Assembly (NCBI GenBank): GCA_029820295.1
Contig: JALGVA010000025.1
Location: 1 to 43,273, forward strand
DNA from: Candidatus Zipacnadia bacterium
Lineage (GTDB): Bacteria; Armatimonadota; Zipacnadia; Zipacnadales; UBA5352
Direction of reading: 5' to 3'
Length of the DNA: 43,273 nucleotides
Position numbers and translations under genes: made by a program. The notes below the pieces were generated by a model, which was not told the DNA's origin, ran no database searches, and saw only the letters and a list, made by a program, of their open reading frames with translations. Below are positions 16,080 to 24,148 of this stretch, piece after piece (position 1 is the stretch's first letter; each line of letters opens with the position of its first letter).

Positions 16080-16916
16080 TCAGGCGAAGATGTTCAGGTA
16101 GTTGATGCCCTTGATGAAGCCCTCTTCGCGGCCGAGGGCGCGGTCCTCGTGCTCGATGCTCAGCGTGTTGTTGTAGCCGTTGTCGCGCAGGCGGGCGATG
16201 AACACGCCCCAGTCGATCTCACCGTAGCCGGGGATGCAGTAGCGCCACCAGCCGGTGCCGCACAGGTTCCCGACCCAGGCGAGCTTGTGGGCGACGATCT
16301 CGGTGTCCTTGGCGTGCACGTGGAAGATGCGCTCTCCGAAGATCTCGACGGCCTTCAGATAGTCGATGCCCTGCCAGACCAGATGCGAGGGGTCGAAGTT
16401 GAGGCCGAAGTTCTCCGCCGGGACGGTCTCGAAGATCAGCTTCCACTGCGCCAGGTTGCAGATGTTGGTGGCAGTCCAGTTCTCCATGGCGAGCTTGACG
16501 CCCAGATCGGCGGCGCGGGCAGTGAAGTCGGCGTAGTAGGGCCCGGCGATCTGCGTGATGGTGTCCTCGCGGCTCATCTCGCCCGCGGGGCGGCCGGCCA
16601 TGCAGCAGACCACATCGATGCCGTTGGCCGAAGCCATCTCGACGGTGCGGGTGAGGGCCGCGCGGTTGGCCTCGCGTGCCTGTTCGTCGGCGTCGCTGAT
16701 GTCCAGGTAGCAGGCCAGCGAGCTGATGCGCAGCCCGGCGTCGCGGACCTGCGCGATCGCGTCGGCGGCTGCGGCGTCGTCGAAGTCCACGCACAGGTGC
16801 TTGCAGCCGGGCCGCACGTCGATCTCGAGCGTGTCGGCGCCGGACTCGACGGCAAACTTCACGATCGTGTCCATCGTCTCGTTGCGGAACGGCGCGGTCA
16901 GGATCCCGACGTCCAT
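16080..16916 (-). CDS. Sugar phosphate isomerase/epimerase (xylose isomerase-like TIM barrel)
   Basis: This 278-residue protein is an AP_endonuc_2/xylose-isomerase-like TIM barrel. Metal-binding acidic and histidine residues are visible in AMENW, LNFDPSHLVW, HVHAKDTEIV and the C-terminal SIEHED. These enzymes isomerise or epimerise sugars through an enediolate on a divalent metal. The start is ATG 16916, because GGGAG at 16926-16930 is correctly spaced from it; the ATG at 16925 touches that site. Neighbours on both sides are sugar-catabolic. The substrate cannot be told from sequence; a ketose linked to xylulose is a reasonable guess. Confidence 0.87.
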   Translation of the reverse strand: MDVGILTAPFRNETMDTIVKFAVESGADTLEIDVRPGCKHLCVDFDDAAAADAIAQVRDAGLRISSLACYLDISDADEQAREANRAALTRTVEMASANGIDVVCCMAGRPAGEMSREDTITQIAGPYYADFTARAADLGVKLAMENWTATNICNLAQWKLIFETVPAENFGLNFDPSHLVWQGIDYLKAVEIFGERIFHVHAKDTEIVAHKLAWVGNLCGTGWWRYCIPGYGEIDWGVFIARLRDNGYNNTLSIEHEDRALGREEGFIKGINYLNIFA

Positions 16917-16943
16917 GGCTGTCATCTCCCGGTCAAGTGTGTG

Positions 16944-18092
16944 CTACGTCGTCGCGCGCCCCGCAAGGAAGCAGCGCACCATCTGCTCGGCGGTGAAGGC
17001 GATCATGGGCCGGGCGTTGTCGGGCCGCATGGCCTCCGCGAGAGTCATCGGGCGGTTGAGGATGCACGCCAGCGCGTCGAAGCCGCGGTCGTGCAGGCTG
17101 ACGGCATCGAGCGCCACGCCGCCGGCGATGGCGATGACCGGCACGCTCTCGCGCTCGGCCACCGAGGTCACGCCCGCGGGGGTCTTGCCGAAGGCGGTCT
17201 GACTGTCGATTGCGCCCTCGCCGGTCAGGCACAGGTCGGCGCCGCGCATCTTCTCGGGCAGGTTCACCGCATCGATCACGATCTCGACGCCCGGCTCGAG
17301 GGTGGCCTCGCAGAAGGCCACAAGCCCGGCGCCCAGGCCGCCGGCGGCGCCCGCGCCGGGGATGTCGCGCACGTCCAGCCCGAGGTCACGCTGGATCACG
17401 TCGGCGACGTGGCGCAGGTTGGCGTCGAGCAGCTCCACGTCGGCCGGCGAGGCGCCCTTCTGCGGGCCGTAGACGTGGGCGGCGCCGCGCTCGCCGTAGA
17501 GCGGATTGCCGACGTCGCAGGCGACGCGGATCTCGGTCTCGCGCAGGCGGGGATCGGCGCCGGACATCTCAATGGTCGCCAGGCGCGCCAGTTCGGCGCC
17601 GCCAAAGCCGATCTGGGTGCCGTCCTCAGCCAGGAGGCGCACGCCCAGCGCCTGGGCCATGCCGGCGCCCGCGTCGGTGGTGGCGGAGCCGCCGATGCCG
17701 ACGATGAGCTTGCGGCGGCCGGCATCGAGGGCGGCGGTGATCAGCTCCCCGGTGCCGAAGGTGGTGGTGAGCTTGGGGTCGCGGCGGTCTTCAGGCACCA
17801 GTGGCAGGCCGGAGGCGGCGGCCATCTCGATGACCGCGGTCTCGCCGTCGCCGAGCAGGCCGAAGGTGGCCTGCACCGGGTCCCCGAGTGGGCCGGTGAC
17901 GCGCCGGGTGACCAGCTCGCCCGCGGTGGCATCCACCAACGACTGCACGGTGCCCTCGCCGCCATCGGCCATGGGCACCGACACGATCTCGAAGTTCCCG
18001 CGGATGCGCCCGATGCCCTCGGCGGCCGCCTCGCAGACCTCCAGCGCGGTCAGGCAGCCCTTGAAGGAGTCGGGCGCGATGACGATCTTCAC
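16944..18092 (-). CDS. Glycerate kinase
   Basis: The enzyme phosphorylates D-glycerate to 2- or 3-phosphoglycerate, feeding lower glycolysis. The 382-residue length and motifs match the GlxK/GarK family: APDSFKGCLTALEVCEA at the start, PMADGGEGTVQSLVDAT, the glycine-rich GIGGSATTDAGAGMAQALG, and GAGAAGGLGAGL. It begins with GTG 18092, with GGAG about 10 bases upstream. It lies 28 bp before the TIM-barrel gene on its left. In this setting glycerate may come from sugar-acid breakdown, though no aldolase or reductase is present in the window. Confidence 0.93.
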   Translation of the reverse strand: MKIVIAPDSFKGCLTALEVCEAAAEGIGRIRGNFEIVSVPMADGGEGTVQSLVDATAGELVTRRVTGPLGDPVQATFGLLGDGETAVIEMAAASGLPLVPEDRRDPKLTTTFGTGELITAALDAGRRKLIVGIGGSATTDAGAGMAQALGVRLLAEDGTQIGFGGAELARLATIEMSGADPRLRETEIRVACDVGNPLYGERGAAHVYGPQKGASPADVELLDANLRHVADVIQRDLGLDVRDIPGAGAAGGLGAGLVAFCEATLEPGVEIVIDAVNLPEKMRGADLCLTGEGAIDSQTAFGKTPAGVTSVAERESVPVIAIAGGVALDAVSLHDRGFDALACILNRPMTLAEAMRPDNARPMIAFTAEQMVRCFLAGRATT

Positions 18093-18115
18093 CGCGTGCA
18101 GCGCTCCTGTCCGAA

Positions 18116-18146
18116 CCGCGGCGGCCGCCGGTGGCGGCCGCCGCGG
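18116..18146. repeat. Perfect 14-bp inverted repeat
   Basis: CCGCGGCGGCCGCC (18116-18129), loop GGT, then its exact reverse complement (18133-18146). It is all G and C in the stem and must form an extremely stable hairpin in RNA. No T-run follows on either strand. It sits between two leftward genes, about 25 bases upstream of the glycerate kinase start. Confidence 0.7.
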
Positions 18147-18180
18147 AGGGTGCGGTTGTGCGTCAAGTCCGGGCGAACCG

Positions 18181-18243
18181 GCCTCCCCCGCCCCGAGCTT
18201 CGCTCGGGTCTGCCCCCTCCGTCCCGGAGGGGGCGGGGGAGGC
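18181..18243. repeat. Dispersed G-rich/C-rich intergenic repeat with three stems
   Basis: An outer stem GCCTCCCCCGC (18181-18191) with GCGGGGGAGGC (18233-18243) encloses CCCGAGC-TTC-GCTCGGG (18192-18208) and CCCCCTCCG-TCC-CGGAGGGGG (18213-18233). The fold is a compact cloverleaf-like or cruciform element. The arrangement resembles the element at 31798-31902. It is intergenic, just after the stop of the leftward TIM-barrel gene. Confidence 0.65.
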
Positions 18244-18254
18244 TCGGCGGCCCA

Positions 18255-19205
18255 CTACAGCATCGACCACGCGGCGTGGAAGGCGCGCTTGGTGCCGGCG
18301 ATGAGCAGGTCGGAGTCCTCGCCGGGCATGGGCGCGACCTCGAAGGTGACGATGGGCCGGCCGCTGGGCAGGTCGTCGCGGTCGAAGTAGCCGACGTAGA
18401 TGAGCGTCTCCAGGAAGCTCGCCAGCTCGGCCACGTCGTTCTCGCTGCCCGGATAGCCGAAGCCCGGGTGCTTGTCGCCGTAGCCGACCATCTCCTCGTC
18501 CGCCATTACGGCGTTGCCGACGTGGACGTGAATGAGGTGATCGACCGTGGGCGTGAGCATGTCCTGCGGGCTCTCACCCAGCAGCGGCATGTGCGAGAGG
18601 TCCTGGGTCAGGCCGAAGTTGGACACCTGGGCCTTGACGCGCTCGGCCAGCTCGGCGGCACGGGGCGAGGGGCCGATCAGGCACTTCTTGTCGATGGCGT
18701 CATCGAACTGCTCCAGCGACAGCCAGACCGGCTCGCCGTCGCCGGCGAGGCTCCGGGAGTACTCACACAGCTCCACGCACGAGTCCACCAGCGCGTCCAT
18801 GGCCGCCGGGATGTCCGAGTCGCTGTCGGGCCTGGGGCCGCTGAGGAAGGCGCAGATGCGGCAGTCGAGGGCGTAAGCCGCGTCGATGGAGAGCTTGACG
18901 TCATCGACGGCCTTCTGCCGCTCGGCGGCGTCGAGGGAGTTGACGTTGAGCTTGCCCAGCAGCAGCGGCGGCTGCGCGCCGATGCCCAGCTTGAGCTTGC
19001 TGGTGGCCGCGATGGCCTTGAGCCCCTCCATGACCTCGGGGTGCTCACTGCGGCGCACCTCGAGCACGTCGAAGAAGTCGTCCTCGGCGATCTGCCTGGC
19101 GGTGGCCAGGATCATGTCGGGGTCCTCGTCCCGGATGATCGGCCAGGCCATGAAGTGCACGATGCCGAGGTCCATCATGTCGCGCCAGTGCTTCTCACTG
19201 TACAT
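18255..19205 (-). CDS. TIM-barrel sugar isomerase/epimerase-like protein
   Basis: This 316-residue protein looks like another xylose-isomerase-like TIM barrel, more divergent than the one at 16080. Supporting segments are VWLSLEQFDD, NFGLTQDLSHMPLLG, HVHVGNAV and PIVTFEVAP at expected spacing for metal ligands. The start is ATG 19205 (MYSEKHWRDMMDLG) with GGAGG seven bases before it. The frame stays open much further upstream, but that extension is antisense to the PpiC gene and is not coding. It is the first gene of the leftward operon. The Asp-Leu-Ser-His and His-Val-His-Val-Gly patterns fit sugar isomerases, while its exact substrate is unknown. Confidence 0.85.
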   Translation of the reverse strand: MYSEKHWRDMMDLGIVHFMAWPIIRDEDPDMILATARQIAEDDFFDVLEVRRSEHPEVMEGLKAIAATSKLKLGIGAQPPLLLGKLNVNSLDAAERQKAVDDVKLSIDAAYALDCRICAFLSGPRPDSDSDIPAAMDALVDSCVELCEYSRSLAGDGEPVWLSLEQFDDAIDKKCLIGPSPRAAELAERVKAQVSNFGLTQDLSHMPLLGESPQDMLTPTVDHLIHVHVGNAVMADEEMVGYGDKHPGFGYPGSENDVAELASFLETLIYVGYFDRDDLPSGRPIVTFEVAPMPGEDSDLLIAGTKRAFHAAWSML

Positions 19206-19487
19206 ATCCGTTCCTCCCATGCATGCGCCCCGGGGGGCGACTTCAGTCGCGTTCGGGCAAGCGCACGCCCCGCATCGTGCGCGACGGGAGCGTGCGACCA
19301 CTGGTGCGTCGAGCGGGTACTTCCCGTTCGCGGGCGCAACTCCTCCCTGCTCGCACGATTGCCCTGGTAGTGGTCGCGGGCGAGGCAGGATATGTACCGC
19401 ACGCGGGGAACAAGACCCGTGAGGCCGACGCGCGAGGGCGTGCCGGTGGCATGTGCGCACGTGCCCGGTCACGGGAGGCGAGCGATC

Positions 19488-20774
19488 ATGAGACACAGCG
19501 CAGTCGCGACCGTCATCAGCATCATGGCCGTGTGCATTCCGGCATGGAGCCAGCAGCCCGAGCCGGCCGACGAGGAGTCGAGCGCGGTGCTGGCGATCGT
19601 TGACGGTCGGCCTGTGACCACCGATGAGCTGTGGTGGTACATGTCGCAGACCAGCGGTGGGCGGCTGCTTGATGATCTGATCCTCTCGCACCTGCTGGCC
19701 GCCGAGGCCGCGGAGCAGGGGGTGAAGGTGGGTGAGCCCGCGGTGGATGATGCGCTGGCGGCGCTGCGCGCGGGCTACGAGTCGGAAACCGCGTTTGAGC
19801 GCTGGCTGATCGAGTCCGGGCAGACCCTCAAGGGGCTGCGCATGCAGCTCCGGCAGGAGCTGCTCATCGACGCGCTGTTGGCCAGGCGCATGGGGCTCAC
19901 CGAAGAGGGCATCGAGGAGTACTACGCCGCCCACCCGGACGAGTTCACCACGGATACACGCGTGCACCTGCTGGACATCGTGGCGCTGACGCCGGAGGAG
20001 GCCTTCGTCGCGCGCGAGCGACTGGCGGCGGGGGAGAGCTTCGCGGACGTGGCCCTGGAGATGTCCCACGATCCGAGCGCGCAGCAGGGCGGCGACCGCG
20101 GCTGGATCACGCCCGATGACGTGCTGGTCGCGAACGTGGCCGAGGTCGTGTTCGCGATGGAGGCGGGCGAGGTCTCCGATCCGGTGGACTGCGGCGATCA
20201 CTTCCATATCTTCTACGCGCGCGAGGTCGAGCCGGGGCGGCTGATGCCGCTGGAGGAGGCGCGCGATCAGGTGGTGGAGCGCATCCGCGAGGTGCGCGGG
20301 ATTACGCGCGAGCTGCTGATCGCGCTGCTCAAGCGGCGCGCGCACATCGAGGTGTTGTGGGACGACCACCGCTACCTCAACGACTATTACGCGGACATGC
20401 GCGCGTACAAGGTGGCGGTGGACGACGTCGTGCTGGACCTGCCGGCGGCGCCGCGCCTGCTGGCCGGCGGCAACCTGATAGTGCCCGCGCAGGCGGTGCT
20501 GGAGGCGATGGGGGCGGAGGTGACGTGGACGCCGGAGAGCGGCGTGCTCGAGGCGACGCGGGATGACGTGCGCATCCGGCTGTTGGCGGGATCGAGTATG
20601 TTCGCGGCGGGGGGCGCGGAGCTGCAGATGAAGGAGGCGGCGCGGGTGGAGGGCGATGTGCTGATGATCTCCCCGCGTGCGCCAATCGAGGCCCTGGGCG
20701 GGTCGGTGCAGTGGAACCGCGCGGACAATACCTTGTATGTACGCTCGCGCGCGGAGCCTGAGGGCGAGGGGTAG
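19488..20774 (+). CDS. Secreted PpiC-type prolyl isomerase fused to a copper-amine-oxidase-N-like domain
   Basis: The 428-residue protein starts at ATG 19488 with GGGAGG at 19473-19478. A signal peptide covers about residues 1-21 (ending AWSQ). A SurA/PrsA-like N-terminal helical region follows (AIVDGRPVTTDELWW to about residue 150). The parvulin PpiC domain is about 155-255 (VHLLDIVAL, FADVALEMSHDPSAQQGGDR, WITPDDV). The last 100 residues (LLAGGNLIVPAQAVLEAMG, then IEALGGSVQWNRADNTLYV) match the small 'copper amine oxidase N-terminal' domain, common in Firmicutes and Armatimonadota cell-surface proteins. The likely job is folding or anchoring exported proteins outside the membrane. Being divergent from the sugar operon, it is probably a separate unit. 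Confidence 0.88.
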   Translation: MRHSAVATVISIMAVCIPAWSQQPEPADEESSAVLAIVDGRPVTTDELWWYMSQTSGGRLLDDLILSHLLAAEAAEQGVKVGEPAVDDALAALRAGYESETAFERWLIESGQTLKGLRMQLRQELLIDALLARRMGLTEEGIEEYYAAHPDEFTTDTRVHLLDIVALTPEEAFVARERLAAGESFADVALEMSHDPSAQQGGDRGWITPDDVLVANVAEVVFAMEAGEVSDPVDCGDHFHIFYAREVEPGRLMPLEEARDQVVERIREVRGITRELLIALLKRRAHIEVLWDDHRYLNDYYADMRAYKVAVDDVVLDLPAAPRLLAGGNLIVPAQAVLEAMGAEVTWTPESGVLEATRDDVRIRLLAGSSMFAAGGAELQMKEAARVEGDVLMISPRAPIEALGGSVQWNRADNTLYVRSRAEPEGEG

Positions 20775-20926
20775 GCGGCGCGGGCGTGGGCGGCGTCGCG
20801 TGTCATGCCGCGTAGGTAGGGCTTCCAGCCCGACGCCGTTGCTGTTGGCCGTTGTCGTTGTGCCCCTGACGTTCTCGTCGGGGGGCGGCGCGAAGCGCCG
20901 CCGTCGTCGGTTGAGCGAGGTCCCTC

Positions 20927-22363
20927 TTGGCTGAGAGCCGGCCCCCACAGGTGGACGCGCTGCGTATCCTGCACGAGAGGCCGGACGAGTGTGCCTGCAT
21001 CACCATCACCCGCAGGCAGCAGATCACCGTCGTCGTGCTGCTGGGCCTGCTCATCGCCGGCATCGCCCGCTGGCCGCTGAGCACGCTCATCGCCCTCAAC
21101 GCGCTCTTCATCCTCTTCTACGTGGTGCAGTCGGCCTACAAGTTCTACCTCGTCTACCTCTCGCTCGAGCGGCCCGTGCTGCATGACGTCTCTGCGGAGG
21201 ATATGGCCGCGGTCCCCGACGAGGACCTGCCCACCTACACGCTGCTGATCCCGCTCTACCGCGAGGCGGCGGTGCTCGGGCGGCTGGTTGAGGGTCTGGC
21301 GCGCATGGACTACCCGCCCGACAAGCTCGACGTGATGCTGCTGCTCGAGGAGGATGACGAGGAGACGATCGCGGCCGCGCGGACGATGGAGCTGCCCGCG
21401 CACATCCGGCCGGTGGTCGTCCCCGACAGCCAGCCCAAGACCAAGCCCAAGGCATGCAACTGGGGCCTGTTCATCGCTGAATCGGAGCTGCTGGTGATCT
21501 ACGACGCCGAGGACCGGCCCGAGCCCGACCAGCTCAGGAAGGCCGCCATCGCCTTCCGCAGCGTCCCCGACAACGTGGTGTGCCTGCAGGCCAAGCTCAA
21601 CTACTACAACCAGCGGCAGAACCTGCTCACGCGCTGGTTCACCGCCGAGTACTCGGTGTGGTTCGACCTGTTCCTGCCCGGCCTGACCGCCTCGCAGGCG
21701 CCGATCCCGCTGGGCGGCACCAGCAACCACTTCCGCGTCGAGCCGCTCAAGGAGCTGGGCGGCTGGGACCCGTTCAACGTCACCGAGGACTGCGACCTGG
21801 GCGTGCGCCTGCACAAGCACGGGTGGCGCACCGCGATGCTGGCCTCCACGACCTGGGAGGAGGCCAACGGCGCGTTCTGGTCGTGGTTCCGTCAGCGCTC
21901 GCGCTGGGTGAAAGGCTATCTGCAGACCTGGCTGGTGCACATGCGCCGGCCGTGGCAGCTCCTGCGCGAGATGGGCCTCGCCGACTCCTTCTCGCTGCAG
22001 ATGACCATCGGCGGGTCGCTGCTGGCCTTCCTGATCAACCCGATCTACTGGGCGATGACCATCATCTGGCTGGTGACGCATTCGGCGGCGATCTCGGCGC
22101 TGTTCCCGCCGGCGGTCTACCTGCTGGGCAGTTTCTGCCTGTTCGGCGCGAACTTCGTATTCGTCTACATGGCCGTGGCGGGCTGCATGGCGCGCGGCTA
22201 CTACGACCTGGTGAAGTACGCACTGCTCACTCCGGTCTACTGGCTGATGATGAGCATCGGCGCCTACAAGGCCTTCGGCCAGATCATCGTGCGTCCGCAC
22301 TACTGGGAGAAGACCGAGCACGGTATCTTCGACCTCGACGGGACCGGCGGTGAGGCGCCGTGA
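20927..22363 (+). CDS. Membrane glycosyltransferase family 2 (BcsA-like, no PilZ)
   Basis: This 478-residue processive-type glycosyltransferase has two N-terminal membrane segments (about 30-70), a cytoplasmic GT-A domain and about four C-terminal membrane segments (about 350-455). Catalytic motifs are visible: LLEEDDEE, DAEDRPEPDQL (DxD region), TEDCDLG (the TED base) and QRSRWVKG (Q-x-x-R-W). These define cellulose/chitin/hyaluronan-type synthases. No PilZ domain follows, so direct c-di-GMP control is not evident. The start is TTG 20927 preceded by GAGCGAGG; GTG 20951 is a weaker alternative. Its stop overlaps the next gene as GTGA, so the pair is probably coupled. Confidence 0.9.
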   Translation: MAESRPPQVDALRILHERPDECACITITRRQQITVVVLLGLLIAGIARWPLSTLIALNALFILFYVVQSAYKFYLVYLSLERPVLHDVSAEDMAAVPDEDLPTYTLLIPLYREAAVLGRLVEGLARMDYPPDKLDVMLLLEEDDEETIAAARTMELPAHIRPVVVPDSQPKTKPKACNWGLFIAESELLVIYDAEDRPEPDQLRKAAIAFRSVPDNVVCLQAKLNYYNQRQNLLTRWFTAEYSVWFDLFLPGLTASQAPIPLGGTSNHFRVEPLKELGGWDPFNVTEDCDLGVRLHKHGWRTAMLASTTWEEANGAFWSWFRQRSRWVKGYLQTWLVHMRRPWQLLREMGLADSFSLQMTIGGSLLAFLINPIYWAMTIIWLVTHSAAISALFPPAVYLLGSFCLFGANFVFVYMAVAGCMARGYYDLVKYALLTPVYWLMMSIGAYKAFGQIIVRPHYWEKTEHGIFDLDGTGGEAP

Positions 22364-23892
22364 GCCGCCGGGAGGTGTGGCTGGCGTTCGCGCTGGTGGC
22401 GGGGCTCACGCTCGGCGTGGGCGCGCGCGGCATCCTGGTAGAGCGCTTCGTGGACTGGGACGGGCTGGCGGCGGTGGCGCACGCGAACGACGTCTTCCGG
22501 GCCGAGCCGGCGGCGAATCTGGCGATGATCGGCTTCGTGCAGCCGCCGCTGCCGGCCCTGCTGCAGCTTCCGGTGGTGCTGATCGCGCCGATCCTGGCGA
22601 CTACCGGCCTGGCGGCGACTCTGCAGGGGGCGATTGCGGCCGGGACCGCGGCCGCGCTGCTGCTGGGAATGGCGGCCGAGGCCGGGTTGGGGCGCGGCTG
22701 GCGGCGGGCGCTGGTGGTGGCCTTCGCCCTGCACCCGCTGGTGCTGGGCCCGGCCTCGATGGGAGCGCCGCAGGCGCTGCTGACGACGCTGCTGTTGGGC
22801 GCGGCGTGGGCGCTGATGCGCTGGTCGCGGACCGAGTCGCTGCGCGACCTGATCGCCGCGAGCGTGGTGCTGGCGGCGGCGCTGATCACGCGCTACGAGG
22901 CGGTGTTCATCGTGGTCGGCGCCATGCTCTACCTGGGCTGGCGCACGCGCCGGTCGGGTGGGTCGTGGAGCAAGCTCGAGGGCACCATGATCACCTTCGC
23001 GCTGCCGGTCGTCTACGTGGCCGGGATCTGGATCATCGCCAACTGGGCGATCATGGGTGACCCATGGTACTTCGCCCGCGAGGCGTTCACGCTCGTGCCC
23101 GCGAGCCTTGATGAGATGCTGACGGCGTCGCTGCGCGTGTCGCTGGTGGCGTGCTTCCCGGTGCTGGCGCTGATCTACAACCAGATGCGCGGCGCCACGC
23201 GCTCGCCGGCCCCCGCTCGGGCGGCGGCGTGGCTGGTGCTGACGGCCATGCTCGCGCCGGCGATCTTCCCGGGCGTGTTCGCGGGTGTAGCCGAGGACGG
23301 CGACTGGGGGCGGCTGGTCACCGTCACCGCCATGGCGCTTGCGGGCGGCTTCGGCATGATTGCGGTGGTCGGCGGCGAGGCCGCAGCGGGCAGGAGCCGC
23401 GGGCCGATGCAGGGAACGGTCGTGATGATCGGCGCCAGCCTGGGCCTGGTGATCTTCCTGAGCATGGAGGGCGCGGGCTTTCCCGAGCCGGTGAGCGCCG
23501 CCTACCTCGGGCGGGGCGGGGCGCTGTCAGATTCGGCCACCCCGACGCTGTACGCAGCCGAGGAACTCAGGCACACCGAGCTGCCCGCCGGCGGCCGGCA
23601 CATCGTGGTCGGCTGGCCCGGGTTTGCAGTGGTGCTCTTCGCGGGCAGGACGGGGGAGATCGCGGCCATCCGGAGCGAGGACCTGCTCCGGGAGCGCGGG
23701 CGACTGTGGGTGGGCAGCCGCGTGGTGCTGCTGAGCGACCGCGAGGAGGCCGGCGTCCCGGAGGCGGCGGTGCCGATCTCCCCGGCGACCGAGCTGGCGC
23801 CGCTGTGGCAGGCCGGACCGTGGCGGTGCTTCGAGGTCGTGAGGGCCGGGACGACAGGCGGGAGCGGGCAACCGGCAACCGGGAACGGCTGA
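22360..23892 (+). CDS. Polytopic membrane protein, GT-C (GT39/ArnT-like) glycosyltransferase candidate
   Basis: This 510-residue protein has about ten hydrophobic segments in its first 370 residues and a soluble C-terminal portion. The first external loop contains an acidic motif (ERFVDWDGLAAVAHANDVF) like the catalytic Asp/Glu loops of GT-C enzymes that use polyprenyl-phosphate sugars. I cannot assign a donor or acceptor. It starts with GTG 22360 within the stop of the GT2 gene, so the two probably act together, for example in making or exporting a surface glycan. The ending TTGGSGQPATGNG is low complexity and runs into an AACGGC tract. Confidence 0.7.
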   Translation: MSRREVWLAFALVAGLTLGVGARGILVERFVDWDGLAAVAHANDVFRAEPAANLAMIGFVQPPLPALLQLPVVLIAPILATTGLAATLQGAIAAGTAAALLLGMAAEAGLGRGWRRALVVAFALHPLVLGPASMGAPQALLTTLLLGAAWALMRWSRTESLRDLIAASVVLAAALITRYEAVFIVVGAMLYLGWRTRRSGGSWSKLEGTMITFALPVVYVAGIWIIANWAIMGDPWYFAREAFTLVPASLDEMLTASLRVSLVACFPVLALIYNQMRGATRSPAPARAAAWLVLTAMLAPAIFPGVFAGVAEDGDWGRLVTVTAMALAGGFGMIAVVGGEAAAGRSRGPMQGTVVMIGASLGLVIFLSMEGAGFPEPVSAAYLGRGGALSDSATPTLYAAEELRHTELPAGGRHIVVGWPGFAVVLFAGRTGEIAAIRSEDLLRERGRLWVGSRVVLLSDREEAGVPEAAVPISPATELAPLWQAGPWRCFEVVRAGTTGGSGQPATGNG

Positions 23893-23940
23893 CGGCGAAG
23901 GCAACGGCGGACGGCGACGGCCGTGTTGGGCCGACCTCGA

Positions 23941-23977
23941 CCGACTGCTGGCCGACGCTATCGCGTCGGGCAGTCGG
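23941..23977. terminator. Stable nested hairpin after the glycosyltransferase pair
   Basis: CCGACTGC (23941-23948) pairs with GCAGTCGG (23970-23977), and CCGACGC (23952-23958) pairs with GCGTCGG (23963-23969) around a TATC loop. Only a 3-base bulge interrupts the 15 bp. There is no T-run, so termination, if any, would be Rho-assisted; it may instead protect the mRNA 3' end. Confidence 0.45.
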
Positions 23978-24148
23978 GCTCGTGCGGCCCTGCCAGCGAC
24001 AGGCGACAACGATGGGCGCGGTACGAGCCCGAGCCCTGCAACGACACACCACCGCAGCCCCCGGAGGGCTGTCTGCACTGAAGGGACCCGCTGAAGCACT
24101 CATCCATTCGGGCACCGCGGGGCGCCTGAGCGTCAGGAGGACGCAAAC

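Noticed and set aside
16071-19370. 1099-codon plus-strand open frame
   Set aside because: It runs antisense across the sugar operon (two TIM barrels and glycerate kinase) and resembles no protein; the minus-strand genes have motifs and ribosome sites.
19206-20948. Upstream extension of the leftward TIM-barrel gene to 20948
   Set aside because: The extension is antisense to the PpiC gene and lacks a start site; ATG 19205 has an ideal GGAGG.
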